Positions 28,301 to 37,995 of a DNA stretch of 64,000 nt are shown here, one piece after another. Location of the stretch: assembly GCA_009760855.2 (NCBI GenBank), contig WPIO01000102.1:932001-996000 (forward strand), given 5' to 3'. Numbering within the stretch: the first letter of the stretch is position 1; each line of letters begins with the position of its first letter. Below the pieces are notes generated by a model. It worked only from the letters and a program-made list of their open reading frames with translations. It did no database searches and was not told where the DNA came from. The stretch comes from Cristatella mucedo (lineage: Eukaryota; Bryozoa; Phylactolaemata; Cristatellidae). Position numbers and translations under genes: made by a program.

Positions 28301-30100
28301 TATCTTGTGAATCGTTACGCTTATACTTATGATGGTTTTTTGTTTGATGGTTTTTTGTTGCTAATAATTTTGATTTTTGATATTGTAGTGATGATATCGA
28401 GATAAATCTTATCCTTAATATTTATAACAAGATAATAGCAAAGCATAAGCCATAATACGCAAATATACCAATAACATATAAGCATAAGTAAGGCCACTAT
28501 AGCCAAACTGCTAGCTGAGTATTTGAAGTGCGTTAGATTTTATTATTTAATATATTGATTGATAGTTTGTTTGGGTTGTGGCTATGAATTTTAGTGAAAA
28601 TATCTTGTTTATGTGTGTGGCGTAGCGTTTGGTGTTTTTCCGTTTGGAGATTGTGGATAAATTTAGCTTATTGTAATAAAATTTTCTGTAATTATTTTTA
28701 CATTGTTTAGTTAAAGATAAGTTGTCTGTAATAAATTGATCTGACAGCGCCAATAGCCTTTGTAAAACAAAAATAAATTTATATTGAAAATAACAATAGT
28801 TGTTTAAATAATCTATGGCTCTCGGTGATTTGTTATGATCCTTCAAACAGTGGCTGTTAATTGTTTTTTTAAAACAGCGTATGACTGAAGGGGTTCTTAG
28901 GAATGTTCGACATAATACGCAATATACTTTACTTATCGGGGCTCATGTTTCCGACTCGATCAGCGGTCACAGGGGAGCACTTCTGACCCAATAAATTGAC
29001 TTTTTTGATTGCTGGATATTATGTATCAGATTTTATGATTATAATTTGCATTATCAATAGACATAGATTCACTATATAATTATAATTTGCGTGAAATGGT
29101 TTTGATGATTAGTAAATCAAGATTTTATTAATCATAATGATATAGACAATTAAGAATGGCTCTGACTGAATGGTGTATTTTTGCATCATTTCACCCTATG
29201 TGGCGACTTTTATTATTTGTTGCAATAGACCAAGCTATTTATGGGAAATGGTGTAAAATATTATTATTTGCATCCTAAATGTAGCTCACAAAGCAAGATT
29301 TTTTAGTTGGTTAATCGGCCATATTTTTCTATGGTAGCTAGTGAGTGTCTTGGCTTGGCACGTGATGCGTAATTATTGTCTGCGATGATGGTATTTGCTG
29401 GCTAATATGTATTATAAATTCATAGCCACATCTCTATGGCGTGTTTTGGCGATGAGAATTTTTGTTAAGCTTCTGGTGTGCGATGTTTCAAAATATTTTG
29501 CACACAATACTCAGATAATATAACATATTAAAGTTTATAATAGCTATCGTGATGATTGAATGGTCATGGCAATTTTTGCGCGATAGTTTTGTTTGCAATA
29601 TGTCACTTTGGGCTTTTTTTCGATGAATATAAAATAATTGCTTGAGATTTTTCTGGCACAGTAATATTGTTTTTTGGATAGATAATTTTCGGCTTTTCAC
29701 AATTAATATTTCGGTGCTTAGCATTGCAGATTAGCTAAATTTTTGCGGTTTTTTTGTGCAATTAAAGATGTATAAATTAATTCAGGCTGAATGTCCTGCT
29801 TTATGTTTAATGAGCTTATTTGCGCTGCCACAATATGATTGAAAAAGATTTAATAAAATTGTTGTTTTTTGTATAACATCTGCTGCGGTTAAGTTGCTGT
29901 GCAATAACGATTAACTATATAACCTATTGGTGCTGGTAAATTTTTGTTTTAAATGGTTGATTAATTCTGCTGGAAAAGTTTCTAGCATGGAGATTTAGTG
30001 TTTTATGTTTTGTGTTGTAGCTTTATGCTTAGGGCTATTTTTATTGCGTCTTGTGGTTGTATGGAAGTTAATTTAATCTGTACAATAATTATTATGTGTT
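28301..30100. other. Long gene-poor region (1.8 kb)
   Basis: No supported gene apart from the GC-rich island described separately. Contents: a local direct repeat (TGATGGTTTTTTGTT near 28330-28362), an exact DnaA box TGTGGATAA at 28652-28660, and low-complexity minus-strand frames (28547-28846, 29488-29724) that look like by-products of base composition. One parsimonious reading is several genes degraded beyond recognition. Confidence 0.4.
28881..28994 (+). other. GC-rich island with a 37-residue open frame, possible mobile-element remnant
   Basis: A sharp GC-rich patch in otherwise very AT-rich DNA. Read as protein it gives a short frame ending SGHRGALLTQ. Read as structure it contains GGTCA and TGACC arms flanking a purine-rich loop near 28964-28988. 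The reverse strand reads TGGGTCAGAAGTGCTCCCC, which resembles the GGTCA-rich terminal repeats of some IS elements. I cannot assign it. A structured RNA, an IS end scar or a recently acquired fragment are all possible. Confidence 0.3.
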
Positions 30101-31609
30101 ATGATTGCAACGATTTATTCTGTGGTTTTTAGTGGTTTGCAGCCAATAGAAATTGAGGTACAAACCCATATAAGTGGCGGAAAGCCAGAAGTTGTGATAG
30201 TAGGCTTGGCAGATAAGGCGGTTGCGGAATCTAAGGAAAGAATTAGGTCGGCTCTGTCTTCCATGGGAATGTCCATTCCGGTAAAAAAAGTAACAATTAA
30301 TCTCGCGCCAGCAAATATAGCCAAAGAGGGAAGTCACTTTGATTTACCAATTGCCCTTTCTTTATTAATTGCAATGGAGGTGCTAAGTGCGGATAGCGTT
30401 GGTCGAGTTTTGGCTTTGGGGGAGCTATCTTTAGATGGCAGGATTTGTGCTGTTGAGGGGGTTCTTTCGGCTGCACTTTATGCGTCAGAAAAGGAAATTC
30501 CGATAATTTGCCCCCAGATTAACGGTTCAGAAGCCACCTTGGCTGGCGAGAGGGTAAAAATTTTGGCACCAAGCACCTTGTTAGAAATTACAAACCATTA
30601 TATGGGCAGAGGCAGCGTTCCCAAGCCTAAAAAAAAGATCTTTGCCGAAGCCATGTCCAGACATAAGTATTTTGATTTTGCCGATATAGCTGGTCAATTT
30701 GCAGCAAAACGTGCCATCATTATTGCTGCCTGTGGCGGGCACAATGTGTTGATGTGTGGCCATCCTGGAGTGGGGAAGTCTATGCTGGCTTCTGCAATTA
30801 TGACAATAATGCCACCTTTGCTGGCAGAAGAAGCCATGGAAAACAGCATCATTAATTCGCTTGCTGGTTTATTGGCGGATGGCGAATTAACAAATGCTCG
30901 CCCCTATAGGGCTCCACATCATTCTGCTTCTACCGCGGCAATTATTGGTGGCGGAAAAAGAGCGAAGCCTGGTGAAATTACTTTGGCAAATAATGGAGTT
31001 TTGTTTTTGGATGAGCTGCCAGAATTTAATCGCTCTACGCTAGATGCCTTGCGTCAGCCACTGGAAAGCATGAAGGTAACAATTGCCAGAGCTGAATCTC
31101 ATATAGAATATCCTGCTAAATTTCAACTTATAGCAGCAATGAATCCCTGCAAGTGTGGTTATTTTGCCGATCCAGCTAGGCAGTGCAGAAAGGTTCCAAA
31201 TTGTGCTTTGGACTATAAATCTAAAATTTCTGGCCCTATGATGGATAGAATAGATATTCACATAGAGATGACGAGCGAGGCCATTCAGCTTGAAAGTGTG
31301 CAAGTTGGCAATAAAAGTAGCAAAGAAATTCTGCCAATAGTGGCAAAAATTCATAAAATACAGCTAGAAAGATATAAAAAAATAGGTCTAAAATATAATG
31401 CCCATCTCAGTGGAAACAATTTGCAGGAATTTTGTCCAGTTAACTCTGCAGAAGCCAAAAATGTTCTGCAAAAATATATCGACAAGCATAATATATCTAT
31501 GCGAAGTTATGCAAAAGTTTTGCGTATTGCCAGAACGATTGCAGATTTGGCTGAGGAAAAATCAATAGAGAAAAATCATATTTTAGAGGCCATTGGCTAT
31601 AGATTTTAG
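30101..31609 (+). CDS. comM: ComM/YifB-family AAA+ ATPase (Mg-chelatase-like)
   Basis: 502 residues: an N-terminal Lon-protease-like domain (about 1-170), AAA+ core with Walker A GHPGVGKS at 220-227 and Walker B FLDELPEF, the MNPCKCGY segment characteristic of YifB, and a C-terminal Mg_chelatase C domain. ComM is a hexameric branch-migration helicase that helps integrate incoming single-stranded DNA during natural transformation. Full length with intact motifs, so recombination of imported DNA is likely still possible. This is notable beside the GTA genes. Confidence 0.93.
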   Translation: MIATIYSVVFSGLQPIEIEVQTHISGGKPEVVIVGLADKAVAESKERIRSALSSMGMSIPVKKVTINLAPANIAKEGSHFDLPIALSLLIAMEVLSADSVGRVLALGELSLDGRICAVEGVLSAALYASEKEIPIICPQINGSEATLAGERVKILAPSTLLEITNHYMGRGSVPKPKKKIFAEAMSRHKYFDFADIAGQFAAKRAIIIAACGGHNVLMCGHPGVGKSMLASAIMTIMPPLLAEEAMENSIINSLAGLLADGELTNARPYRAPHHSASTAAIIGGGKRAKPGEITLANNGVLFLDELPEFNRSTLDALRQPLESMKVTIARAESHIEYPAKFQLIAAMNPCKCGYFADPARQCRKVPNCALDYKSKISGPMMDRIDIHIEMTSEAIQLESVQVGNKSSKEILPIVAKIHKIQLERYKKIGLKYNAHLSGNNLQEFCPVNSAEAKNVLQKYIDKHNISMRSYAKVLRIARTIADLAEEKSIEKNHILEAIGYRF

Positions 31610-31998
31610 TGGATGGTGCTTTGTTGTAAATACTATTTATTCCAGCGCAGATAAATATTAATAGCTGTTTTTGTTACTTAATTTGTGGTAGATGTTTTTG
31701 GTAAAATTGTTTGCTTTTCTTTCATATGCAGCATGCTGGTTTTTGTGACTTATGGATATAATAAATCTTGTTGCTTTGTTAATGAAAAATTATTTCATTT
31801 GATTTTATGCCAATCTGTATTGATTTTTTGAAGGAATATTTTTAATGCAAATGGTTTTGCAGAATTTATATTTCAAGTTCGTCAATTGCAAATATATTTG
31901 TCGAATTTAAAATTATTGTGCAATGAGGCCAGATGGAACTACTTGATATTGTTGTTTAGTAATGCAAAATAGTTCCAGACTATTAGTAATTTAAATAT
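31610..31998. other. Gap after comM
   Basis: T-rich, no gene or structured element recognised. Confidence 0.4.
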
Positions 31999-32178
31999 TT
32001 ATAGTTTTTGTTCTATCGCCTTGTTATTGATCTTGGTTGGCTGTATTTTTAAACCATGATCACTCCTACCATGCTCGCCATGTTCGTTACCTCCATGATC
32101 ATGGCCATTATGAGCATGCATAGCGTCTAGAATTATACTGCCAACTTCTTCAATTATTTTTGCAGCATTTTCGGCCAC
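31999..32178 (-). CDS. Very small His-rich protein, possibly 5'-truncated
   Basis: A minus-strand frame of 59 residues from a GTG at 32178 reads an amphipathic helix (AAKIIEEVGSIILDAM) followed by the His/Gly-rich run HAHNGHDHGGNEHGEHG and a basic tail. Such His-rich loops bind Ni, Zn or Co in metallochaperones and transporters. The same frame continues upstream to an ATG at 32254-32256, but a single TAA (32230-32232, codon 9) interrupts it. The gene therefore either starts at GTG or was recently broken near its 5' end. Its sequence complexity differs clearly from the AT-rich surroundings. No family recognised. Confidence 0.45.
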   Translation of the reverse strand: MAENAAKIIEEVGSIILDAMHAHNGHDHGGNEHGEHGRSDHGLKIQPTKINNKAIEQKL

Positions 32179-32256
32179 AGCATTACCCCGTGATGGTTTT
32201 GTTTTTTTATTGCTGTTTGAAGGGTTATTTTAGCTTAAGTTGTTTAAATTTTCCAT

Positions 32257-32572
32257 AAACAAATATAGCTAAAATATAATTAAAGAAAATAAAATGTCTA
32301 TATCTTCAATTCTCAATATAAGTAATTTTAATTAAATAATATCTTTTATATATATGATGGATCTTTAGGCAACATAAAATTTTTTAAACCAATATTAATT
32401 TGTATTAATTATTAAAAATTGTAAATATATTTTACTCAATTTATTATTTTTCCCTCTTTTTTTGTAGTTATTGCTTTGTTGTTCGTTATTTAAAATAATT
32501 ATTGATAATTAGTCTTTAGTTTATATTTACTGTATGGTATGATGTTATATTGAAGGGTTGAATTTTGTATTT
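32257..32572. other. AT-rich intergenic stretch
   Basis: Very AT-rich sequence between the divergent His-rich frame and the following gene. No element beyond presumed promoters is recognised. Confidence 0.35.
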
Positions 32573-34240
32573 ATGCAGCAAGAAAAAAATAAAGGTTTTA
32601 TGGAGAGATTTGCTCAAGATATGACTAGGGAGGCTGGCAAAACAAAACCTACAGATTTAAGTAAATTTGCAGCTAAATCCAAGTCAGCACAAGAAATAGA
32701 TGAAAAGTGGCAAAAGGGAGAGCAGCCATGGAAAGATGCGTCAAGCAACTGGCGTAGTGTGGGGATGTTTGGTAAATTTCAGCCTATGTTTAACCAGCCA
32801 CAGGGTAATTCTGCCTTACAAGAACGGCGGCCATCTTCTTTAGTTACTGGTGGTAGGGGTAGTTTTCTGGCTAACGGTGCAGCAAGCGATCCTCAGCCAC
32901 AGCAACAGCCAGATACCATAGAACCAATGCATAAAGCCCCAGAAGGTTCGGCTGATAGCCCTCCACAGATGCCGAATATGAGCGGCAAATCAGGAGCTGC
33001 AACAAAAACGGCAACACCAGCAAGCCCAAATGTTGCAAATGGCGCTAATTCTGCCATGCAAAATCCAGAGGCAAAAAGGCAAGAAGATTATATGCCTCAG
33101 GCTTCATCGCCAGAAGGTTCGGCTGATAGCCCTCCACAGATGCCGAATATGAGCGGCAAATCAGGAGCTGCAACAAAAACGGCAACACCAGCAAGCCCAA
33201 ATGTTGCAAATGGCGCTAATTCTGCCATGCAGAATAAAAAAGCCATCACAGCGCCAAATTTCACTCTCCAAGCTAGCCGAACTTCTACTAATGATGAGAA
33301 ACTTGTTGCCAATAAATCAATGCAAAATAATGAATTTTCTAAAAGGTTAGGTGGAAATATTGGCGTTGGCGATATTGCTGAGGCCGCTGCTGCCAGCGGT
33401 AATAGGCAGTCTGGCACGGTAATCTATGGTGAAAGTGCCGGCACAATTGCCACGCAAACGACACAAGGTAAATCAGATCAATTTCCCGCTGCTTATGTGG
33501 CCGGTAAAAAAAGAGGCATTATCTCTGGATATCAAGATAGTGAGCCATCTAGCAAAATAAAAATTTCTGATTCTGGACAATCTCATATTTTGGGGATTGC
33601 TGGCCCTGTTTTGGCACCCTCTATGCTTTCAGGTGTTGGCAATGGGTCTGTTTTTAATGAGGCAGTTGTGCCATCTGCTAATAATTCGGTATTTAGTTCC
33701 GCACCAATAAGTCCTGATTCTGACCCCTTAACAATCAAATCTATTGATAATAATTCTTCTCAAAATATGCCAATAACAAGAATTCAGCCACAATCAAATC
33801 ATTTGCCAATTGCTATTTATGCAGATTCGCCAAAGATAATGCCTTATTCTGCTGGATTTGGCCAGCATCCAACGATTACCTCGGGCGGAAGAATTGCTCC
33901 TACTTCTAACATAAATATATCAAATGCTACATCCGAAAATAGATTACCGGAAGCTGGCAGTGATTTAGTTGCTGTAGTGCAGCAGAAAACAAGATCTGAA
34001 TATCAAGATACCAACGAGAGTGCTGTATTGGCCGACACAAAAGAATTGCCAGAATCTCAGACGAAAGACTGGAAAGATGATTCGCAGAAGGTATCTGAGG
34101 TTGCCATGGGTGCGAAAAATATTGTTGCTGTTGCAGAATTTGATTCATATAAAGCTCTTAGCAATGCTGGCTGGACTGGCAGACTGGCAGGTAAATATCA
34201 ATCTGGAACAAGCAAAGTCATTGGCAATGCCAGAGGCTGA
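32573..34240 (+). CDS. Unrecognised 555-residue low-complexity protein with internal repeat
   Basis: Preferred start ATG 32573; a TTG at 32558 is also in frame and directly follows GAAGGG. Residues 1-90 are charged and helical (KGFMERFAQDM, then a Trp-containing WKDASSNWRSVGMFG stretch). Most of the rest is Ala/Ser/Asn/Pro/Gly-rich and probably disordered. Two exact copies of a 40-residue unit (PEGSADSPPQMPNMSG and following) lie 57 residues apart. No signal peptide or membrane helix. The composition resembles the tail of the 12.3-14.3 kb protein. Probably secreted or surface-associated, but function is unknown. Confidence 0.65.
   Translation: MQQEKNKGFMERFAQDMTREAGKTKPTDLSKFAAKSKSAQEIDEKWQKGEQPWKDASSNWRSVGMFGKFQPMFNQPQGNSALQERRPSSLVTGGRGSFLANGAASDPQPQQQPDTIEPMHKAPEGSADSPPQMPNMSGKSGAATKTATPASPNVANGANSAMQNPEAKRQEDYMPQASSPEGSADSPPQMPNMSGKSGAATKTATPASPNVANGANSAMQNKKAITAPNFTLQASRTSTNDEKLVANKSMQNNEFSKRLGGNIGVGDIAEAAAASGNRQSGTVIYGESAGTIATQTTQGKSDQFPAAYVAGKKRGIISGYQDSEPSSKIKISDSGQSHILGIAGPVLAPSMLSGVGNGSVFNEAVVPSANNSVFSSAPISPDSDPLTIKSIDNNSSQNMPITRIQPQSNHLPIAIYADSPKIMPYSAGFGQHPTITSGGRIAPTSNINISNATSENRLPEAGSDLVAVVQQKTRSEYQDTNESAVLADTKELPESQTKDWKDDSQKVSEVAMGAKNIVAVAEFDSYKALSNAGWTGRLAGKYQSGTSKVIGNARG
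32939..33060 (+). repeat. 122-bp direct repeat, copy 1
   Basis: Identical to 33110-33231, offset 171 bp (57 codons), so expansion or contraction keeps the frame. Confidence 0.95.
33110..33231 (+). repeat. 122-bp direct repeat, copy 2
   Basis: Exact copy of 32939-33060. Perfect DNA identity, including synonymous positions, implies recent duplication or ongoing homogenisation. Confidence 0.95.
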
Positions 34241-34442
34241 CAGGTAAATCTCAATCTGGAACAAGTGTTGTTGATGGGTGATTGTATAAAGTTAACCTCT
34301 CCATGGCATGACTGTATTGCTTTGTTTTGGGTTGTTGGGTCTTGAATTATAGTTATAAAATATATTTTTTTGCATAACTTTGCTGTCGCTTTTAGGTTTT
34401 GCGAATATTACAGTTTCAATCTTTCAAGATATGGGTTAAGCG

Positions 34443-34625
34443 GCAGGCATTTTAGGTTATGTTGTGAGTGGTGGTTCCTTGCCATCTGCATCTCCTTCTT
34501 ACAGTGCAGTGGGTTTAGCAGGCGCTGATGATGCAGCACTGCTCGTGGGTGGTTCGACAACATCATTAAGTGTCTATAGCCCTCCAATTAGTGAAACACA
34601 TAGTACAGCAAATTTATCAATTTAA
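34443..34625 (+). pseudogene. Ser/Ala/Gly-rich coding remnant downstream of the repeat protein
   Basis: A + strand frame without ATG (GTG possible at 34464) reads GGSLPSASPSYSAVGLAGAD and continues to a TAA at 34623-34625. Its composition matches the upstream low-complexity protein. Just before it, 34244-34272 repeats the sequence around the end of that gene (CAGGTAAATMTCAATCTGGA). The simplest reading is a former C-terminal extension cut off by a stop or frameshift. Confidence 0.4.
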
Positions 34626-35632
34626 GCCAGATATGGCAGTTAATGTTGGCGATGACTTTGTGTTTGAGTGCTAAGTACTATCAAATATTGTGCTCGCAAA
34701 TTCTAAAAATTTCTAGATTTGTGATTATTTTCTGGGCGATTGTATTGGTCTGTTGGTTAAGCTATCGCGAAGTAAGAAGATAGCAATTTTTTTATGAATT
34801 GCTCTTTTGTTGCTCTTATAGAAGAATCATGGCAAGGCCATGTTAATTGCACATCTATTAAGACCTCTAAAGTGCTTTTATACTCGTCCTAAAGTGATTC
34901 AAATGCCAAAAATGCTTAAATATGAAGGTATTTTTTCTTTTTAAGGTAAAAAATTCCGCAAAATAAAATGGAATCTATTAGATTGATTTCCGGCCTTTAA
35001 ATAAAAGTATTTGCTGTGGCAATAGAGGGAGAGAAATATGAAAGATATTTTTATGAGGGTTGTTTTGTAATTTGTTTTTAGTGGGGCTGTGCAGTTTTTT
35101 GCATATGAACGAAATAGATAGATTGCATTTATTGCTTTTTCTAGTCCCCAAACACCAATGACAATCATTTTTGACGTCATTATTTTGAAGAATGAGATAT
35201 TTAAATCGGCAATAGTGATTTAGACGGAAGTGATTGGTCGCGCCCAGAATAAAGGAATAATGCTGTAAGATCGATATAGCATGAATGAGTTTAATTAAGC
35301 TTGTGTAAGAAAAAGTTGGACTGATTATTAGATTTATAGTCTTAGAGTTAATAGATGTGCCATAAATAGCATTAAACATTATCCTAAATATTCATATTAT
35401 ATCAAATATTTTTTTGAAATTCAAAATTAATTCTGCCGTCAATGTGTAAAAATAAAGTTGAAAAAAGTCTTACCGTCGGTTTATTCTGAATTAAGATATA
35501 AACCAATTTTTACAGATTATGAACGCAATCAAACTGCAAATTAATTAAAAGGAGCTTTATTTTTCTCATTATATGATATATATTACACAAAATACAGCCA
35601 AATACAAACAAACACCTAGGAATATTTAGGCT
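34626..35632. other. Gene-poor gap before the desaturase
   Basis: About 1 kb with only low-complexity minus-strand open frames (34941-35180, 34978-35379), rich in Asn, Ile, Ser and Lys, overlapping in two frames and without recognisable motifs. No gene is called. Confidence 0.4.
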
Positions 35633-36823
35633 TCATGATGCCATTTTGGTTTTAGATTTTAAGTAAGTAACAAACTTGTTAAGATGTGTGATATTTTGTT
35701 TTTCTGCTTCTTCGCACCACTTTTTCATTTTTTCCATTCTTTCCGCAACAGAAAAGCCGGCACCTTGCCAGTTTTCAATTAGCTTTTGTTTCATTTGATA
35801 TACATCGTTTAGGGCTTTATTCTGCATAATATCTGCCATCATTTGTTTATATTTGCCAGTTATCTGAGCTTGATCTATGTAGAATAGCTTTTTTAAATTA
35901 CGCATTTTACATTTATATTTTTGCATAAGAGCTTTTAGTTCATCTGTATTTTCTTGAACTATTTTATATAGAACGATTTGCTCGTATTTTCGTAAACTGC
36001 GCATTTTTGCACTGAAAAGAGCTAAAGCGGAATTGATTGTAAAGGGAATCTTGTCGGCTTCACAGGCTGGAGATTGTTCTATTACTTTTGCCAGACCAAG
36101 AGTCTTGAATATTGTGATATATCCCCAGCCTATATCAAATTCCCACCATTTGAAGGAAAATTTTGCTGATCTAGGAAAGGCATGGTGATTATTGTGATGT
36201 TCTTCGCCGCCCATTATTAATCCAATTGGCAAAATATTTGTTGAATCATCTTTGGTGCAGAAGGTTCTGTAGCCAAAATAGTGACCTATGCCATTTACAA
36301 CACCAGCAGCCCAGAATGGAATCCAGTACATTTGAATTAACCAAATAACCAATCCAGTAATTACTCCAAAATGAATGGCGTTAAAGCTTAGTAAAAGCAT
36401 GATGCCCATAAAATTGAATTTAGAGTATAAGTTGCGCTCTATCCAATCATCTGGAGTGCCTTTGCCGTATTCCTCCATAGTTTGTTTTTTGCTTGTTTCG
36501 TTAACATAAAGAATTGCACCTAAAAATAAAACATTCCAAATGCCATAAAAGGCTGGACTGTGCGGATCTTCTGCTGTTTCGCAAGTTGCGTGGTGTTTCC
36601 TGTGAACTGCAACCCATTCTTTGGTAACCATGCCAGTGGTTAGCCACAGGATAAATCTGAAAAAATGAGATACTATTGGGTGCAATTTTATTGATTTATG
36701 TGCTTGAGATCTGTGCAAAAAGATCGTAACGCCCATTACAGCCAAGTGGGTAAAAATAAGAGTATAGGTGATGCATTCTGCCCAGCTTCTTCCTGCAAAA
36801 AAAATATCGATAAACATAGACAA
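35633..36823 (-). CDS. Membrane acyl-lipid/acyl-CoA delta-9-type fatty acid desaturase
   Basis: 396 residues with the three His boxes of membrane di-iron desaturases: HRSQAH (37-42), HRKHH (74-78) and HHNNHH (209-214), with hydrophobic pairs between them. It introduces a cis double bond into saturated acyl chains using O2 and an electron donor, adjusting membrane fluidity. The C-terminal about 130 residues (after 265) are charged and helical, longer than in many bacterial homologues. No electron-transfer partner is adjacent. Divergent from nothing close; the 3' side faces the gene-poor gap. Confidence 0.88.
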   Translation of the reverse strand: MSMFIDIFFAGRSWAECITYTLIFTHLAVMGVTIFLHRSQAHKSIKLHPIVSHFFRFILWLTTGMVTKEWVAVHRKHHATCETAEDPHSPAFYGIWNVLFLGAILYVNETSKKQTMEEYGKGTPDDWIERNLYSKFNFMGIMLLLSFNAIHFGVITGLVIWLIQMYWIPFWAAGVVNGIGHYFGYRTFCTKDDSTNILPIGLIMGGEEHHNNHHAFPRSAKFSFKWWEFDIGWGYITIFKTLGLAKVIEQSPACEADKIPFTINSALALFSAKMRSLRKYEQIVLYKIVQENTDELKALMQKYKCKMRNLKKLFYIDQAQITGKYKQMMADIMQNKALNDVYQMKQKLIENWQGAGFSVAERMEKMKKWCEEAEKQNITHLNKFVTYLKSKTKMAS

Positions 36824-36911
36824 AAAAATTATATTTATACATTAGTTTGTCAACCATATATTTTTACATCTTTAATTATCAACTCAATAATTTTTTTCTT
36901 TTCAAGAAAGT

Positions 36912-37841
36912 TTAACACACGCAAGAAGTTAAAGATTTTAATGTTTCTTCTGCAAAATTTAAATAAGCAGGCAAGCCTGTTTTGTAGTCTATTAGCACTC
37001 CATCCACATCTATTGCGGCAAATGATGCTAATCTTTTGTTCTGAATTACGTCTTTCAATAAACTATTAGTGTAGGTGCTTTGATGGGCGGAATCTGATAG
37101 AATGCATATTTTTTCGTTTTGCTCTATGGCAATTACTATTTCTTTGATGCTTCTTGGCATTACACCCAATTCTTCATTTTTGATAATTGGCCCCATTAAT
37201 CGTAGTTTGTGGAAGTATTTTAGGTAAAAATATCCTCCATGCGTAACGAATAATTTTTTAACTTTACAACTTGTAAGAGATTGGGTGTATTTATTTTTAA
37301 GACTTGTGACTTGTGTTTTGATTTTTGCAATATTGACAGATATGAGATTTTTGTTTTGTGCGAAAGCAGGGTGTTTTAATATTTTTTGACTAAATATTTC
37401 AAGCGCTAAAAGCATAGAATCTGGCGTTAGCCAAAAATGACCATCTATCGTGTCGTCAAGTTCTTGTGGTTTTCGATTGGCAATCATGGTATAAAGATCG
37501 TCTCCCGCTAGCTCTATTCTGTTTGTATCTGGTAGGTTGATTGCCAATCTGTAAATAAAAGGCTCTGTTGCTGAATTGGAAAAAACAACAATGCTATTTT
37601 CTTGCAGTAATTTATTGGCGGTTTTTGGGGTAATGGCCTGATTATGCATGCTGCCAGATTTAACCGTTAGTGTACTTACTTTTACATTTGAAACCCCCTC
37701 CAAAGCCTCCGTTATAATTGCGGCCATTATTGGGCTGCTGACAAATATATTAACAGATTCATTTTTTTTGGATGCCGCAATACTAGAAAAAAAAGGATTT
37801 ATCAGTAATATTGCGAAAAAAAGATATGATATGATTTGCAT
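36912..37841 (-). CDS. znuA: Metal (Zn/Mn) ABC-transporter substrate-binding protein, ZnuA/TroA family
   Basis: 309 residues with an N-terminal hydrophobic signal sequence (about 1-24) and the cluster A-I binding fold. Candidate metal ligands are His in GSMHNQ (about 66), His in DGHFWLTP (about 134), His in VTHGGYF (about 202) and Asp in AAIDVDG near the C-terminus. It captures periplasmic zinc (or manganese) for ZnuBC. No permease or ATPase gene neighbours it. The acidic/His loop typical of ZnuA is short or absent, so Mn specificity is possible. Assignment to the family is firm; the symbol less so. Confidence 0.78.
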   Translation of the reverse strand: MQIISYLFFAILLINPFFSSIAASKKNESVNIFVSSPIMAAIITEALEGVSNVKVSTLTVKSGSMHNQAITPKTANKLLQENSIVVFSNSATEPFIYRLAINLPDTNRIELAGDDLYTMIANRKPQELDDTIDGHFWLTPDSMLLALEIFSQKILKHPAFAQNKNLISVNIAKIKTQVTSLKNKYTQSLTSCKVKKLFVTHGGYFYLKYFHKLRLMGPIIKNEELGVMPRSIKEIVIAIEQNEKICILSDSAHQSTYTNSLLKDVIQNKRLASFAAIDVDGVLIDYKTGLPAYLNFAEETLKSLTSCVC

Positions 37842-37995
37842 TGGAATTATGAGTTATTGAGGTATGATGATTTGGACTTTTTTGCATTATAGATGTTGGT
37901 TATATTTTAAAATCAACAATTTTACAATATAAAAAATGCTTCCAAATATCTTTTATTTTTTTGGTTGAGACGGAACTAGATTAATTTTTTTGTGC

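Noticed and set aside
28301-30100. Chromosomal replication origin, because of a DnaA box at 28652
   Set aside because: Only one exact box is seen in this tract, without a cluster or an AT-rich unwinding region flanked by typical origin genes. The parS cluster is near but does not itself define oriC.
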